64,000 bases of DNA from Ophiodon elongatus (GCA_016806645.1 JACSYO010000512.1:297501-361500); one strand, 5' to 3'; positions 1 through 12,470 are shown, counted from the first letter of the stretch. Notes: generated from the letters alone by a model not told the origin. Numbers and translations: made by a program.

Positions 1-365
1 TTCTGAAGCATGAGGAAATGTAAAATATCGTCTGTTGTACATTTCTATACAGAAGGAAAACACTGTACTGCTCTTGTAATGAGACGTATTCATGAAATAC
101 TCTGCTGTCTATACAAAAAAATCTACAAGTGTTCATTTTAGTATTCACATATGGGATTTGTTAAAAACCAACAGCTAATATACAATTTGCATTTCTTCGA
201 CATCAATCTCCAACATCAATAATAATAATAATAATAATAACAGAGGTGGAGCAAAAGTTAAAGTAGACTCAAGATAAAAGCACAGTATTAGTGGAAATGT
301 CAGATAAATCCGTTCAAAGACATTATTGCATGAAGCTTTAATACACAGAGAAGCAGTTGAAAACA

Positions 366-759
366 TTAAAGGGGAACTTTGGTACTTTTCAACGTGGACC
401 CCATTTTCAGATGCTTTCGTGTCCAGAGACCAAAATGTTTTGGTTCTGGACTTCTTTTCTCTACATCTTGGCTAACCGGCTCAGAGGTCCGTTTGCAAAT
501 GTGAAGACGGAATATTGCGATAAAACTCTAAATACTCTTGCTCGGCGTAAATTCATCTTTAAAACTGCCACCAAGAACTAAGCTTGAGATCCCAAACTAC
601 GACTGACAAGTGCAAAAGTTTGAGGTGGCTTTAGTCTTGACGGGATCGTGAAGAAACTGGGATTTTTCGGCAACTTGGAGGAGAAAAATGTCCACCGCCG
701 GCACAAAGACATGGGAAAATAGGGTCGAGCGTGAACAAACGGCAAAGCTACCCTTTAAG
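366..759. repeat. TIR-bounded non-autonomous DNA element (TTAAAGGG-type)
   Basis: The left end reads TTAAAGGGGAACTTTGGTAC and continues TTTTCAACGTGGACCC. The right end reads GCTACCCTTTAAG, whose reverse complement begins CTTAAAGGGTAGC. These short inverted ends bound about 390 bp. The opening matches a kind of interspersed element common in ray-finned fishes, and a related left end occurs at 47897. No coding potential is visible. The superfamily is not determined. Confidence 0.5.
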
Positions 760-2136
760 ACGTTAGTTTGCAGTTTCAATACAGAATTACCACTTTGAAG
801 AGCGCTCATCGGTTAGATTTGGAATGATGGAAGAAAATACTGTCAAATGGTTTGGCAGGTTTTATTGAAAATGTTTTTCGAGAAAATGAACTCATCTGTG
901 TACTTCCTCTGTGATGCCTGTTATTCAGTAAAACTCCTTTAATACAGCTCCTCTTAAAAATGCAAACATTCAATACTACATTCAGCAGGATATATCGCTA
1001 AAACATTATGACAATGCTATGTACAAGGTTTGTTTTGAATGTCTATGCTACTAAAATAACTGCCAGCAGACCATATATTTGTTTTTGTTCCGTCCAGATA
1101 AACCTCGACCTCCTCTTCCTCGTAGCAACGCGGTAACTCTCGTTCCCCCCGGTGTCGCTATATGCCATTTTCCACTACATTAACTCTTCCACGTGTTTGA
1201 ATGACACAACCGGGTTTGTAAGTACCAGTTTGCGAGGCTGACTTCATTTCGAAATATGTAAAAAAAAAAAGACAAGTGATGGCTTAAAAAGTGTAGAAGC
1301 GAGTCCACACAACACAGCAGCCAATGCCACATCACAGCTGAGATACATGACGCGTTAGCCCGTGGGGCGTTCGCCTGCTGAGTGTGCCGTTATTCCTAAG
1401 AAATGCGTACGACGAGCATCAGAAGCAAAATACGAACCGATGGTCGGAATGTACCGGTGAAACTGAAGCCATGATGATTTTTTAAAATCTCTACAAGACC
1501 CAGAAACTCTTGGATCCATTTTTCATGTAAACTTTAAGACAACAAAGTGTTGACTTCAGGTTAGAAGTTGGGTCAAGCTGAGCCATTAGCTGTATCCAAT
1601 ATGTTTTTGGCCACTAGTTTGACATCAAGAGTTTGTATTTTGTCATTTTTCCCTAAAATGTCTTATGATGTGACTTAAGTTTGGATTTAAACAGGCGCTT
1701 TCCCATTTAGATTATTAGAGTATTAAAATGTCAGATTTTTGCAACAAAGGGAAAAAAATGTAATCATCTACAGGGAAATAAAATGCATGTTTAGTCATCT
1801 GTTTTTCTAAGATAAATGCATTTAATCTCAACACAGAATGCGAGATGGAATTTTTCCGTCCATTCTGCACTTGAATCACAAAAACCCCGTGGCACGGTGT
1901 GCTGAAAAAGGTGCCTCGGTTTCCGAAATAATTTCTGATCCATTTTGGCTGTCCGTGCTCTTAGCTAGCTCCATTCCTCCCTCGCAAAATTTCACACCAA
2001 ACACCAACTTCAGATATTAAAATTCAAAAGCATACATTTAATCCAGTAAAAAGGGCAGCCTCGGTGTCTAAGTAAACATTTGTTATCTTGTGCGCGCAGC
2101 TGCTTCACAGTAAATGGCTGCATTCATAGAGCTTTA

Positions 2137-2310
2137 CAGTTTGCCTCTCATTCACCCATTGACACATCTTCACACCAATGGCAGTGAGCTGCCATGTAAC
2201 CGGCCTGACCATCGGGAGCAGGTTCAGGGGTTCGGTGTCTCGCCCGGGGACACGGGGAACATGTGGACTGGAGCGGCATTGGGGATGGAACCGACAACCC
2301 TGTGATTAAA
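2137..2310. repeat. ubiquitous teleost interspersed repeat (GTGTCTTGCCCAAGGACAC-like), degenerate copy
   Basis: The sequence contains TTCGGTGTCTCGCCCGGGGA followed by CACGGGGAACATGTGGACTG and a GGATGGAACCGACAACCCTG tail. This is the order of motifs in a very common fish repeat. A second copy lies at 13001-13165 with the same motif order. The short ORF across it is therefore not a gene. Confidence 0.65.
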
Positions 2311-2408
2311 GTAAAGCTTTACTTCAGCTCTATTTGCTTCAGTCCAAACCATTTCGATGTAAAACAAAGAAAACTTGTGTCATTATTAAGCGTCAGGGAA
2401 GGAAGGCT

Positions 2409-2414
2409 TTTATT
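2409..2414 (-). promoter_or_regulatory. candidate polyadenylation signal AATAAA (distal)
   Basis: This AATAAA hexamer reads on the minus strand about 370 nt after the astn1 stop. It is an alternative to the hexamer at 2712-2707, and nothing else in the sequence decides between them. Confidence 0.25.
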
Positions 2415-2706
2415 GTGAAGCACCTGCTGAATGTGTCAAGTTTGCGTTGATTTTGACTCATCATTGCAAGGGAGGAATGGACTTCAGCATAGCTCAAACT
2501 AAGTACAGCAAAGAGCTATGGATCCACAAAGCCCCGGTTTATTAGATGATTATCAGACTCCTCTCCTACCTGGAAGCTTTGATTAATCTTTTGAATGCAT
2601 TTGCCAATAATGCGGTGAAGCTAAATAGAGCGGTTGGCATTTCAAGTAATTTTCTGATGACACTATAAATGCAAATAGCTTGTGGAAACAAATGTGAAAC
2701 CTGCAT

Positions 2707-2712
2707 TTTATT
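2707..2712 (-). promoter_or_regulatory. candidate polyadenylation signal AATAAA
   Basis: A canonical AATAAA reads on the minus strand about 70 nt downstream of the astn1 stop. Two more copies lie at 2543-2538 and 2414-2409. Chance occurrence is common in AT-rich DNA, so which one is used is unknown. Confidence 0.3.
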
Positions 2713-2782
2713 TGTTGCTTTGTTGGGTTTGACGGATCTCCCGTGTTCCCGCGCACCGCTGAACTGAAACCCTCGAGTAAAT

Positions 2783-3020
2783 TCACAGCTCCTTGGGCTC
2801 GCCGTAGTCGTTATACATGACGGTGAGCGTCTGCTCGTCACAGGCCTTGTGCACGTCCTGGCCCATGTTCGACCAGTTCAGCCCGAAGGCCTTGGTGTCG
2901 GTGTAGCGGCAGGACAGGAACTTGAGGGACATCCTGCGGAGGCCGATCTTCTGCTCCTGAAGAAGACCCTTACACCACGGGGACAGTTCATTGAGCTGGG
3001 AGAGGATGAGGCCGGCCTTC
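2783..3020 (-). CDS. astn1: astrotactin-1, last coding exon and stop codon
   Basis: The exon is 238 bp, with acceptor GTTCCAACAG. It starts with the last base of a split Arg codon, then has 78 codons and a TGA stop at 2783-2785. It encodes KAGLILSQLNELSPWCKGLL, then QEQKIGLRRMSLKFLSCRYT, then DTKAFGLNWSNMGQDVHKAC, and ends DEQTLTVMYNDYGEPKEL. RKAGLILSQL, the LLQE-KI-LRR-SLK-L-CRY pattern and the terminal YNDYG are ASTN1 features. ASTN2, as I remember it, ends quite differently. This completes the annexin-like domain. NWS is a possible N-glycosylation sequon. The final PKEL is not a canonical KDEL-type signal. Confidence 0.94.
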
Positions 3021-3645
3021 CTGTTGGAACAAAGTGGAGAAATATGGAAAGTGTGTTTTTGTTTGCCATCCCGGCCTTAAAAACATCCAGGAACTTGTCA
3101 TAAGTATAAGAGAACGAGCGATTTTCCTTCAAATAAAATAGAACAAAAAAAAAAAGACAACTTACTCATACATTTCATATTGTTTTTTGCGATATCGAGA
3201 GATAATCATGTGGTTGTGCCTCTGTCAAATACAGTGCCAAAATATGTCTTCAAACACAAGTGCAAATTAAGCCCAGCTGCAATTCAGGCAGAGCACCAAA
3301 TCACGCTCGTATCAGCTGATCGGCAGTCATCCTTCACGTCATTCAAGCCCAATTATATTAATGCAGGTGTACAGCGCAGCCAAAATAGGGAAATTAGGGA
3401 ATCGGGACCCTGATCTGAACCGGTCAGCCAGAAGAAGCCCTCAGCTCCCCTCATACTTTGTGACGTAGGAAGTCATTCAAAAACATTGCAACACCTCCAA
3501 CACAAACTTGTGCTTATATTGTGGTGTGTAAATGTACCCTCATAATGTATTTTTTCAACAGAATTCTCCAGCATAGATGGAAAATGGCCACCATCCTGCT
3601 GTTCGGCTCATTTGCTGTAATCAGTGTAGCATTACAGTATGCCGC

Positions 3646-3928
3646 AAATAGCAAGCTAGCTGACTAGCCAGCTGTCTGCTAGTTAGCTAGCCAGCTTGCT
3701 AATTCCACCATGCTTTAATGTAGAATTAAATAGCGAGCTTTCAAGCCAGCTGTCCGCCAGTTAGCTGGCTAGCTAGCTTGCAAACTCCACCGGGCTTTAA
3801 TGCCACACTGGTACACAGAAAATGAGCTGAACAAATTGCGACTCATGTGGTGGAAATAGCAAGCTAGCTAACTAGCCGGCTGTCTACTATTTAGCTAGCT
3901 AGCGTGCTAATTCCACCATGCTTTAATG
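3646..3928. repeat. three imperfect repeat units rich in GCTAGC
   Basis: Three related units of about 75 bp lie at 3646-3720, 3728-3802 and 3854-3928. Each begins AAATAGC(A/G)AGC, passes through CAGCTGTC or CGGCTGTC and a TTAGCTAGC or TTAGCTGGC core, and ends in a CTCCAC or TTCCAC then GGGCTTTAATG or ATGCTTTAATG block. Units 2 and 3 are also followed by a shared AATGAGCTGAACAAATT sequence. This looks like local amplification inside an interspersed element rather than a simple microsatellite. Confidence 0.75.
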
Positions 3929-5204
3929 CTCCACACCAATGAGCTGAACAAATTTCGATTCATGAGGCGACAGCAATGTGCTTTCTTACGCCGTGACGAG
4001 CATCACAAGTGGATGAAGCATTAAGTTGTAAAATTCTACTCATTCACTCTGGCTCTCTACGCTTCATAACTCTATGACTCCGCTGCTCATTTGAATGATT
4101 ACTGAAAACCCCAAACCTCATTGAGTCCGCACCCAACCGTAAGTCGGTTTAGTTTTAGCCGAAGTTAGCCCGTTACAACGGTCGCAATTGTCTACTGCAC
4201 ACATAAAAATGGCCACCGCTCTGAACATCCTGCCGCATTGATTTGAATGGTCTGTTCTACTTCTATTCCATCTCTATGCTTCGGATACATTGGACTGTCA
4301 ACAGTCCATAAATCACACCGTGGCTCTGCTCTTGTTTTAGAATGGCATCACTGTGTGACAGAAACTAAAACCTCCCCACCTACCACCGCTTCCCCGAAGG
4401 AGCTCGCAGGGTAAGGTGCACTGTTACTGACAAATTCCAGCATTGACCCGAAAAGAGCTGGTCCTGTGTAGGAAAACGGGGCTAATGTGACGGCTGCAAT
4501 ACTGCGAGGCAGCGGAGGGACTATGAAATGCATGAACTTGTCCTTCGGCCAAACCAGGCCAGCTGAAATATCACCTCCATTAGTAACACGATGCGCCGTG
4601 TTCACATAAACACATAGGGACACCGAGCGCAATAAATAATCATTAAGCCCGATGCAGCCCGTTTGGCCCTCGCGGTGAAACCCTGTCAAGTGTTTGTCTG
4701 CAGTCAGAAAATGGCAGCGGGAGAAGATTTCATTCATTCCACACACACTTTCTCCTCATCCCTCAGCCAAACCAGCACTTCTACAGCACGGCGTCCCCGT
4801 CCTGCCAAGCCACAAGTCTGCTGGACGCACCGGAGTCACCAGAGCCTCGGCACATTATGCTGATGAACTGATGACACATCGGAGCGCCCGGGCTGCCCAT
4901 TCCAGACGCGCCAGGTCGAGGGAATTAAAGGCCCGCACTGATGAACAAAGAGCTGAGTGTTTTTACCTCTCCGTCGCTCTAATTCTCCAGATTTCCTTTT
5001 CACATGCCGACCACTTTCAACAGATTACTTCACAGAGCGCGCTGCCCTGCAGCTGTTTGGTTTCCCTCCCGAACGCATCAATTTAAATCGGTTTGGAGTG
5101 CAAAATGGGCCGGCGAGAGCAAACCACACACAGCGAATTCACAAACAATACAATGTTCTGCTAATCATCAGTGGGCACTCATCTGGTAGTCATGAGGTGG
5201 ATGG

Positions 5205-5228
5205 GATGATGATGATGATGATGATGAT
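5205..5228. repeat. (GAT)n microsatellite
   Basis: This is an uninterrupted run of about eight GAT units. It lies in intronic DNA and is not part of an exon. Confidence 0.85.
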
Positions 5229-5744
5229 TGGCATGCAAATAATGACGGGAAGGTGGGAATGAGGACAACCAAAATAACACTGACAAAGGGAGAAGATGGG
5301 GACACAATGGTGTTGATAGAGTGGTGATTGTCACGGACGATCTCAAAATGACGGATGAGGGGAAAGATGAAAAAGCATGCTTTGGTTCAATGTTCCTTGA
5401 CCTTCATTAGCAGAAGCCAATGGAGATCATGTTATACGACCTAAAAGCTCAAGAAAAGCTGCTCAATGGATCATGTGGTGGGAGTGCTTTCTCAACTGTT
5501 GTATCCAACGTCAAGAATTACCAGAAGGTTTCAGTCCTTAAAGTACTCCTAAAAAAGGGGAATTTAATCGTCTGCATTTTCATGACAAGGGTATATTCCA
5601 TCAGCTTATGAGTATCACTTCAAATGATCGAAAGCTCCAGAAAAGCTACTAAATGGACCCTTCGGTGAGATTGCTGTCTTACCTAAAGGCCCTGATGTGC
5701 TCTAGATCACAAGTTTACAGTAAATACATGTACAACTTCAGCTG

Positions 5745-5860
5745 AGTACCGTATGGTGGTAAACATACTTATGTCAGAGATGAAAGTAACCAGATACATT
5801 TACTCCTGTTCTGTATTCAAGTACACTGCTGAGGTGCTTGTACTCCAATGACAAAAAGTG
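5745..5860. repeat. teleost interspersed repeat fragment (AAGTAACTAAGTACATTTACT-like)
   Basis: The tract has AGTAACCAGATACATTTACT, then GTATTCAAGTACACTGCTGA and GGTGCTTGTACTCC. It follows the order of a very common fish repeat with TACATTTACTCAAGTACTGT. It is degenerate and non-coding. Confidence 0.5.
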
Positions 5861-7409
5861 TATGTGGCTGTTATTGATGTTACAAAAACAAAACATAAAA
5901 CAATAAGAAACAGAAGTTAACGCTTATCTTTGAATCAATCCTGATTATCCTGTGTCTTTTAGTGTTACTGTTTTTTTTTCTTCTATCGGGCTATCAAAAT
6001 AAAAAAATGATAATTTACTTCCTCGACATTTGAATGGTATTTTTACTACGCCAATAACAACTACAGATAGTACCAGCAAAGTAGAGTGATAATGTTTTTG
6101 ATTTTGGAGCGCTTTACATCTTGAGGATGCTTTAAGTTGTTTTTTCGGGACTGTTCCAGGATGGTGATGAAAGGGGTTAGTCTGGCGGAGATCTGCGCTC
6201 CACTAAGCGCACTTTTCTAGTTCAATACGTGGCACGTGGTCCACTCTCCGGATCCAAATCTTGATCCTAAAACCAACCATCAGCAGTAAGTAAGAAAATA
6301 TGTTTTATTTTTATTTTTTTATTTGTAACTCCGGTCTCTGTGGCGAACAAATATCCTCTTGTCAAACATCCATTGAAATGATGACCCACAAGTTTTTTTT
6401 TTTTTCTTTATTTCATTTGGATGATGAGCTGCAATTTTTTGGTGTTTTCAACTTAAAGTTGGCACCGACCGACACACTGTAACAATACAGACAGCGTGTG
6501 GTCCGTGGCTCCATCTCCTGTCTCGTACCGACTCCGAGGCCACTGTTCTGTAAACATACAGCACATCACCACATTTCCTGCTTCGTGTTAATGTTATTCC
6601 TGAATGCCATAATGAGCCACAATTCATTCCAAATAGGCGAAAAACACTTTTTTTCACCCCTGCGTTATTTTTGGCATATATTTGCAAACCGTTTTACATG
6701 CAGGGGAACATGAGAAGGAACATCCTCCTTGCAGTTACGTGGCTACCAAAGTACTTTGCATATGTTATGGAGTTGTTTTTGGAATCGGAGTGTATTTTGA
6801 ATCGTATGCGTACATATGGGTGCTCAGCAGGACGGCTTCCCACCCTTTTGCATATGCGAGTGGCCTGAGCCCCGACGGCGACCTCTACGTCCTCGGCCTC
6901 GCGTTCTGACTCTGGAAACTGAGCGAGAGAAACAACAACGCCGATGATGTCAGTCTTCTCCATCAGCCCGTAGGTAGACAAGAACGCTCGCGTCTGTGCT
7001 GGTGCTGCCGTACCGTCGTTCATATCATTTTTCTAAAACCTCTTTATGTTCCCCATATTTTGCCACAGATTTTGGTTTGGGGTGTTTATTTGCTTCTTTT
7101 TTTTTTTTAAAAGGGAAAAAAAGTGGTTTGTTAGGTTTTCTTCTTTTTATTTTTGGAGAGCAGGGGAATGTTTCACAGGTTCCAAATAGCAACGGTTGTT
7201 ACCATTTAAGTGTGTGTGTGTGTACGGGAGTGGAAACATGGTGTCCAAGATACAATGCGAGTGCCCTTTAAGACGGCTCTCCCCGCCTCCCGAACTTTTG
7301 TGTGGTTTTGACTGTGCACGTGCAATCAGGCATGTAGACAATAAACAATATACTGTATACATACAGATGTGCTCACACTGCACCGCACAGGAGCCAGAGC
7401 CACAGCCAG

Positions 7410-7411
<2 letters not shown>

Positions 7412-7446
<35 letters not shown>
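7412..7446. repeat. (CA)n microsatellite
   Basis: An uninterrupted CA tract of about 35 bp. Confidence 0.9.
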
Positions 7447-7447
<1 letters not shown>

Positions 7448-7544
7448 CATGTGGATCCCCCTATCAGACATACTGACACACTGATCCGAGACTGGCCGCT
7501 ATAGAACTGGACCCGGCTCAACCAGACCAGACTTTCCTGTATCC

Positions 7545-7600
7545 TGGTCTATATATCTATATATATATATAGATATATAGATATATCTATATCTATATCT
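7545..7600. repeat. (TA)n/(TATC)n low-complexity tract
   Basis: A mixed TATATC and TATAGA palindromic tract, AT-rich throughout. Confidence 0.8.
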
Positions 7601-7649
7601 GCTAATGCTCGTTATTGGAGTAGTACTTCACATATTAATATTGATAATA

Positions 7650-7765
7650 ACGATACCTTTAACTGTATAGCACGTATCTCTGAACAAGGTTGCAAAGTGC
7701 TTCACAAAATGCAGGAGAATAAAGCAAACACAAAACAATAACGAGAAAGCCTACAAAATAAAAAG
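7650..7765. repeat. teleost interspersed repeat fragment (GCAAAGTGCTTCACAAA-type)
   Basis: The motif order, AACTGTATAGCAC, then TCTGAACAAGGTTGCAAAGT, then GCTTCACAAAATGCAG, matches a widespread fish repeat. The related tail motif TTTATTTGTATAGTGCTTT appears at 12496. It has no coding capacity. Confidence 0.5.
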
Positions 7766-9007
7766 GTTCACTGATCTCAACAGTAACTATGAAATAGTGC
7801 GCAGGAAGGGCAAAAAACAACCTTTCAAATATGATTTAAAGCAGTGATGTAAATAAAGCCACAATGCAACATTATCCTCATATGATGGTATGAGTTTTGT
7901 GCGTACTCCCAAGAAAAGTCCAACAACGCGTGTCGGTGTCCACTCATTACATGCGTTCAGTCTTTTTCACAGGAAACAATTCGTGGGATGTCGACAAATT
8001 ACGATGCGATATTTTCCGTAGGTCTAGCTACGAGCTGCAGAAGAAGGAAGATGGCAACATGGGCGCGACTTAAAAGAGCCATTACCAACAACTGGATCCC
8101 TCCATTAGCAGAACATTAGACTGGAACCAGACAAAGCAGCACTCTGGATCCCTCCTAGCAGTTGATAAAAATCCATACTAATATTGATAATTGGATATTA
8201 TTTTCACTGGGAATTTATATCAGAGTTTATAAATATATATGTATATGTTTCTGTCACAGAAAACAAGCAGCTAAAAGGCACTTTTACCACTTCTTGTTTT
8301 AATAGTTGACAGAAGGACAGAAACACACACAGTTGGGAGAGCAAAGTAAACAGTCTGCTGTGATTATGATTATGATTTCCTGAGAGAAATTCCAACCATA
8401 ACAATACTTATTATCGCAAGCAATCCTCTGATTAGAGAGACTGTCATGTAAAAACAGAACGAAAATCACAGATTTTTCAGTTCATCAAAGGGCACGGAGT
8501 CTAACCACGGGCCGTGTCCGGACTCAGGCGACCGGGGCCCTTTGAGTTGATGAGTCAACAGCCTAAGCGGCGGGCCTGAAATTATGGGAACCCCCCCCCA
8601 ACTCCCACCCCCGGGCGATGACAGGGTCAAGCCTCGGAGAGACAGACAGCCTCGCGGCGAGTTTATGGTTCCAGTTAGAACGTCACGCGATGCTGCATGA
8701 AAAAAAAAAAAGGCGACAGAAACGTTCTCCGCGGGATGCCAAGGGGTCTCGTCAGCGAGATCCGATACGTTACTAAAAACAGCCGATCGGAATATCCGCC
8801 GCCACAAGAAAGATGGAGCCACATTTGTTCATGTGTTCGTCTCCAGATATTGCTTAATAGGCTGATAGGAGTTTACATTGAGTCGGGGCCAGAGAGCGGC
8901 CCCTTGTTATCCTGGTTGTTTGTGACGGGGAAACTGAGGAATTCCCTTCATGAAAACATTGAGCTGATTTGGGAAGATGAAACTGTGTGTCTGTACATCC
9001 ACAGTAT

Positions 9008-9009
9008 GT

Positions 9010-9044
<35 letters not shown>
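9008..9044. repeat. (GT)n microsatellite
   Basis: An uninterrupted GT tract of about 37 bp. Confidence 0.9.
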
Positions 9045-9047
<3 letters not shown>

Positions 9048-9464
9048 GGAGGGGAGCCTGTCTGCTCAGTTGTTTACTGCGGTACCACAGATTGTTTGGG
9101 TGGGAGAGGTGTATTCCTTCTCATGAGGCCAAATAAATGGTGATTTCAGAGACAACCACAAACAAAGGGGACTTTAAGAGGGGCTGTTGAAGGGGACAAG
9201 GACTGTCTCGCCTCTGGGCAGATTTTTGCCGTCGTAGCTATTGTGTAAAGGTTCCCAGTGGAGTTTGTAGCCGCGCCACGGAGTTGTTTTTCTACGAGTT
9301 GGGTTTCCCGTTTGATCTATTCCATGCATGCGCACGCGGGCGCACATGTGTAAAGTTCCGCCAACTGGCGGGTTTACTGTTTCAAGCTTTCGATTTCACT
9401 TGAAGACTTTTGGCAGGAGCAGGTAGAGGTGTCAGGAAACAGCAAATAAATACAGACAGTCCTC

Positions 9465-9660
9465 CCCAACACAACAGCAGCATAGGTCGTCTGTGCGATC
9501 AGTTTATTACGAACCATAATAAAGTTTGTTGTGAGGTGGAGGCCTCTAGTGGCCGTAGTGATTATGACAGGAGCAAAGGAGGAAATCAGGTGAAGTAGTA
9601 TAAAGAAGGACAAAGGAGTGGATGGACGGGTCAAACAAACACAGGACTCTGACCCAGGAG
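9465..9660 (+). repeat. dispersed repeat family R1, copy 1
   Basis: The copy contains ATAGGTCGTCTGTGCGATCA, then GTTTATTACGAACC, then GGCCTCTAGTGGCCGTAGTG, then GACAGGAGCAAAGGAGGAAA. The same ordered blocks recur at 11770-12010, and as the reverse complement at 22000-22405. The family seems moderately old, with roughly one change every few bases between copies by eye. No reading frame is conserved. Confidence 0.7.
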
Positions 9661-11651
9661 ACCACTGTTGTCTTATTCTAAGCTAAGTAAATAAGTTAAC
9701 TTATATACCTTATATACATAAGTAAGTTAGCTAATATAACATGCTTAGTTAACTTATATACAGTATGTAGCCTAAGTTACATAACAAATACACTTATTTG
9801 AACCCAAACCAGGATCTTTTTGTTTCAATTCACAGCTTTGAAATACAAGGAAATATCAGGTGTGCCAGCTGATTGGTCAACTGCAACAAGGCTGGCGATG
9901 TCACAGGTCTGTGACATCACTACTTGTAAAAAAAAAAAAAAATGATCTGATGATAATAATTATGATATATATAAAGTTATTTTAGTATTGCACTGAAGTT
10001 ATTAGAATTGACATAAATCCACATTAATTTACAATTCAAGAATACCCATATACATTTGAATTTTTGACAGTAACGTTTCAGGACACCTTAAGGGGTTATA
10101 GGTAAATGTGTTTTTATTATATCTTAATCAGGGCTGATCATAGGACTGAATGTAAAACATGTGTGTACATAACTTCCCCAAAAGGCCATTCTAATTAAAT
10201 ACTGCCAACAGACGTGTCGTGGGTTGGGAGCCACATCTATCAGAACTGTTGGGGGCTTTAAATATGATTTGGTTTCTGAGATCCAGACACTGTAGTTTAG
10301 GTAATAATAAGATGAGAAAATGAAGGAAGAAGAGCAACAAGGCCAACAAGTACAACGGGGTTGGAGCCCCGATGCTTGGACCCCTAATCTGGTGGAATAA
10401 ACAGTACTATCTCCGCATGTCCCCGATGTTTACCAGTCTGGAGACGCTGTGAGGCTTTAGACCAACAAACCATTGGCTTCGAAAATGTTTAATTGTTATC
10501 TTAATATGACCACAATGTCTATTTCTTCCAAGACATGAATATAAGGAGCCAATCAAGATCGGTTGGAGTCAGCCTTCGTTCAACTGGATCACGAGGATCA
10601 GTACGATCAGTACGGCGGCGGAAGCCGTGCGGCCGCTAACTTCTCCGCTCCCTCGGTAACGATAAGACAGGATCCGGCGCCGCGTCGGCCCTCAGAGTCT
10701 CCCCCCACACCGAACCACCAAACGTAGGAGAGTCGGCCAAACAAAACACGTTCATGCGTCCTTCCCTAACCTTGAATGAACTTCTCTCCTCGGCTGTTCC
10801 AGGTCTGAGGTGCCTTTATGAACATGGATCACCCTTCTCTTTCTCAGTACATTTAGGGGAGGGGTTGCTGTTAATCTAAGTGTATTTTAATGGAACACAT
10901 CAGAAGCAACTCCCTCAATTACATCAACTCTTTCCAACATGGACCCCATTAAAAACAACCTTTGGTTGAGGACGGGGGAACCCACAGACGGAGAGGGAAA
11001 CAGAGAGAGTCAAGGGGAGCCTTGGTTAATCAGTTTCACCTGTCAAAGTGAGAGCATAAACCACAGAGTGCCATTTTTTTTTACACCGGACACATGGCTC
11101 TGTTTATGAAACATTAAGCTACAATTTTATATTACGGGTACTTTGGGTAGTTTGAGGGGGGGTGGGGGCGTTTTGGGCCCTCCCTGGTTGTGCGTTACTA
11201 AATGGCCCCGGTGATGTCACAGTAACTGTACTTCACACACACGACCGCCTACAATCAAAGGCGGCACTTTGGAAGCTGGGAGCAGAACATCTGCTCACCT
11301 TTGAGAATCAAAACAAGAGTCGGACGCCGGCGAGCTTTGAATGGGCCGATGCCATGGAGGTTTGTCTGTGTGAGCCACTATCGGGTGTGTTTGTAATCGG
11401 GAGTTTTTGGAAGAAATGGCAGCTTTTATTAAAAAAATGGGAAAAAGAAATGCTTTGGCTCAATACGGTAGGATTATGTTTTTTTTTTTTTTGGGGGGAG
11501 GGAGGGTTGTTTAGCATGTGTTTTTTAAGAAAAAGGACTGCCCCCTGTTAATGTCTCACTTGTTATTTGAAAAGTACAACTGTTGGTTTGAGTTGTATGA
11601 AAGCGGAGAACAGGATGGAATGAATTCTAGCTTAATTTCACCACTTTAGGT

Positions 11652-11718
11652 CATACATTACATTACATTACATTTCATTTTGCAGATGCTTTTATCCAAA
11701 GCGACTTACAATAAGTGT
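11652..11718 (+). repeat. teleost repeat core (ATCCAAAGCGACTTACAATAAG)
   Basis: A short ATTAC pentamer run (ACATTACATTACATTACATT) is followed by GCAGATGCTTTTATCCAAAG and CGACTTACAATAAGTG. This arrangement is one of the commonest interspersed motifs in fish DNA. Only this core is recognisable here. Confidence 0.65.
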
Positions 11719-11769
11719 GTATTATAGAGGGTATTCAGACGGAAATTGTCACTGTCCTGAAAAAAAGGC

Positions 11770-12010
11770 GTCCTCACCAAGAAAACGGCAGATAGGTCGT
11801 CTGTGTGAGCAGTTTATTACAACCCATATTTACATTTATGGTTAGGCGGCAACCTCTAGCGGCCATAGTAAGTACAAAGGGAGCAAGTGTCTGAAGACCG
11901 GTGATGTAGTATAACGAGCGTCAATCATCACCACAGGAAGTTAGGTTTAGACAACAAAACCGCGTAGTTAGGTTTATGAAAAGCGCGTGGTTGATGTTAA
12001 CTTCACCGAC
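11770..12010 (+). repeat. dispersed repeat family R1, copy 2
   Basis: It shares GATAGGTCGTCTGTGTGAGC, AGTTTATTACAACCCATA and GGCAACCTCTAGCGGCCATA with copy 1 at 9465. It runs on into a GTAGTTAGGTTTATGAAAAG block that is also present, inverted, near 22090. Confidence 0.65.
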
Positions 12011-12264
12011 TAACGTCCCACATTGCTACCGTGGGACTAGAGTCAAAAGTCGTCAGTCACGTGACTCGCCCAAATTGCTTGTGTCTGATAGAAAAGCTAC
12101 GAAAAGCTCGATGCACTGCTTTCGGTGGGTTGCCGAAGACGGTGGGCCAAAGGAAGCTAAAACAGCCCACTCTGGTGAAGTGACTGAAGCTCAGTGGAAC
12201 AGCAACGTTCATGTCACAAACAAGCAGTCAAGCCACAGGCGACACACAAGAAGTGGACGTAGTC

Positions 12265-12470
12265 ACCTCAACGCCACCCATTGGGTTGTGGACTGCTTTT
12301 TTAAAGCCTCGAGTTCAGTATTTTGGACTTTATGGTCTGTTTGACTCTAAATGGACCGTAATTTACTAAATGAACATCATGCTGTATTGAAGAAGACTTG
12401 AAACTAGAGATTGAGACCATAAACTCATGTTTACAATGTTTACTGAGGGAATAAATCAAGTAAGAAGTAA
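12265..12470 (+). repeat. dispersed repeat family R2, copy 1
   Basis: It includes TTGGGTTGTGGACTGCTTTT, GACTCTAAATGGACCGTAAT and GACTTGAAACTAGAGATTGA, ending AATAAATCAAGTAAGAAGTA. The same series occurs at 17990-18320 with about 10% differences. The longer copy there lies inside a TIR-bounded element, so this is probably a truncated copy of the same transposon family. Confidence 0.7.

Larger units (their letters stand above)
1..2782 (-). other. astn1: astn1 3' UTR and downstream flank
   Basis: This 2.8-kb stretch follows the stop codon and contains no recognisable coding exon. Minus-strand AATAAA hexamers occur at 2712-2707, 2543-2538 and 2414-2409, so the transcript could end within 70 to 400 nt of the stop, or further on if distal sites are used. 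The UTR end cannot be fixed from sequence alone. The stretch also holds two fish interspersed repeats (366-759 and 2137-2310) and a short (AAT)n tract near 218-240. Short ORFs on either strand here show no family resemblance. Confidence 0.5.

Noticed and set aside
2783..2794. C-terminal PKEL as an ER-retention signal
   Set aside because: It is not KDEL or HDEL, and the corresponding human residues as I recall them are not retrieval signals either.
2878..3132. 84-residue ORFs on both strands over the last exon
   Set aside because: Both are other-frame shadows of the true astn1 frame at 2783-3020.
4348..4746. 132-codon minus-strand ORF
   Set aside because: No domain or signal sequence that I recognise. 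It sits in an intron between two phase-consistent exons and beside repeat DNA.
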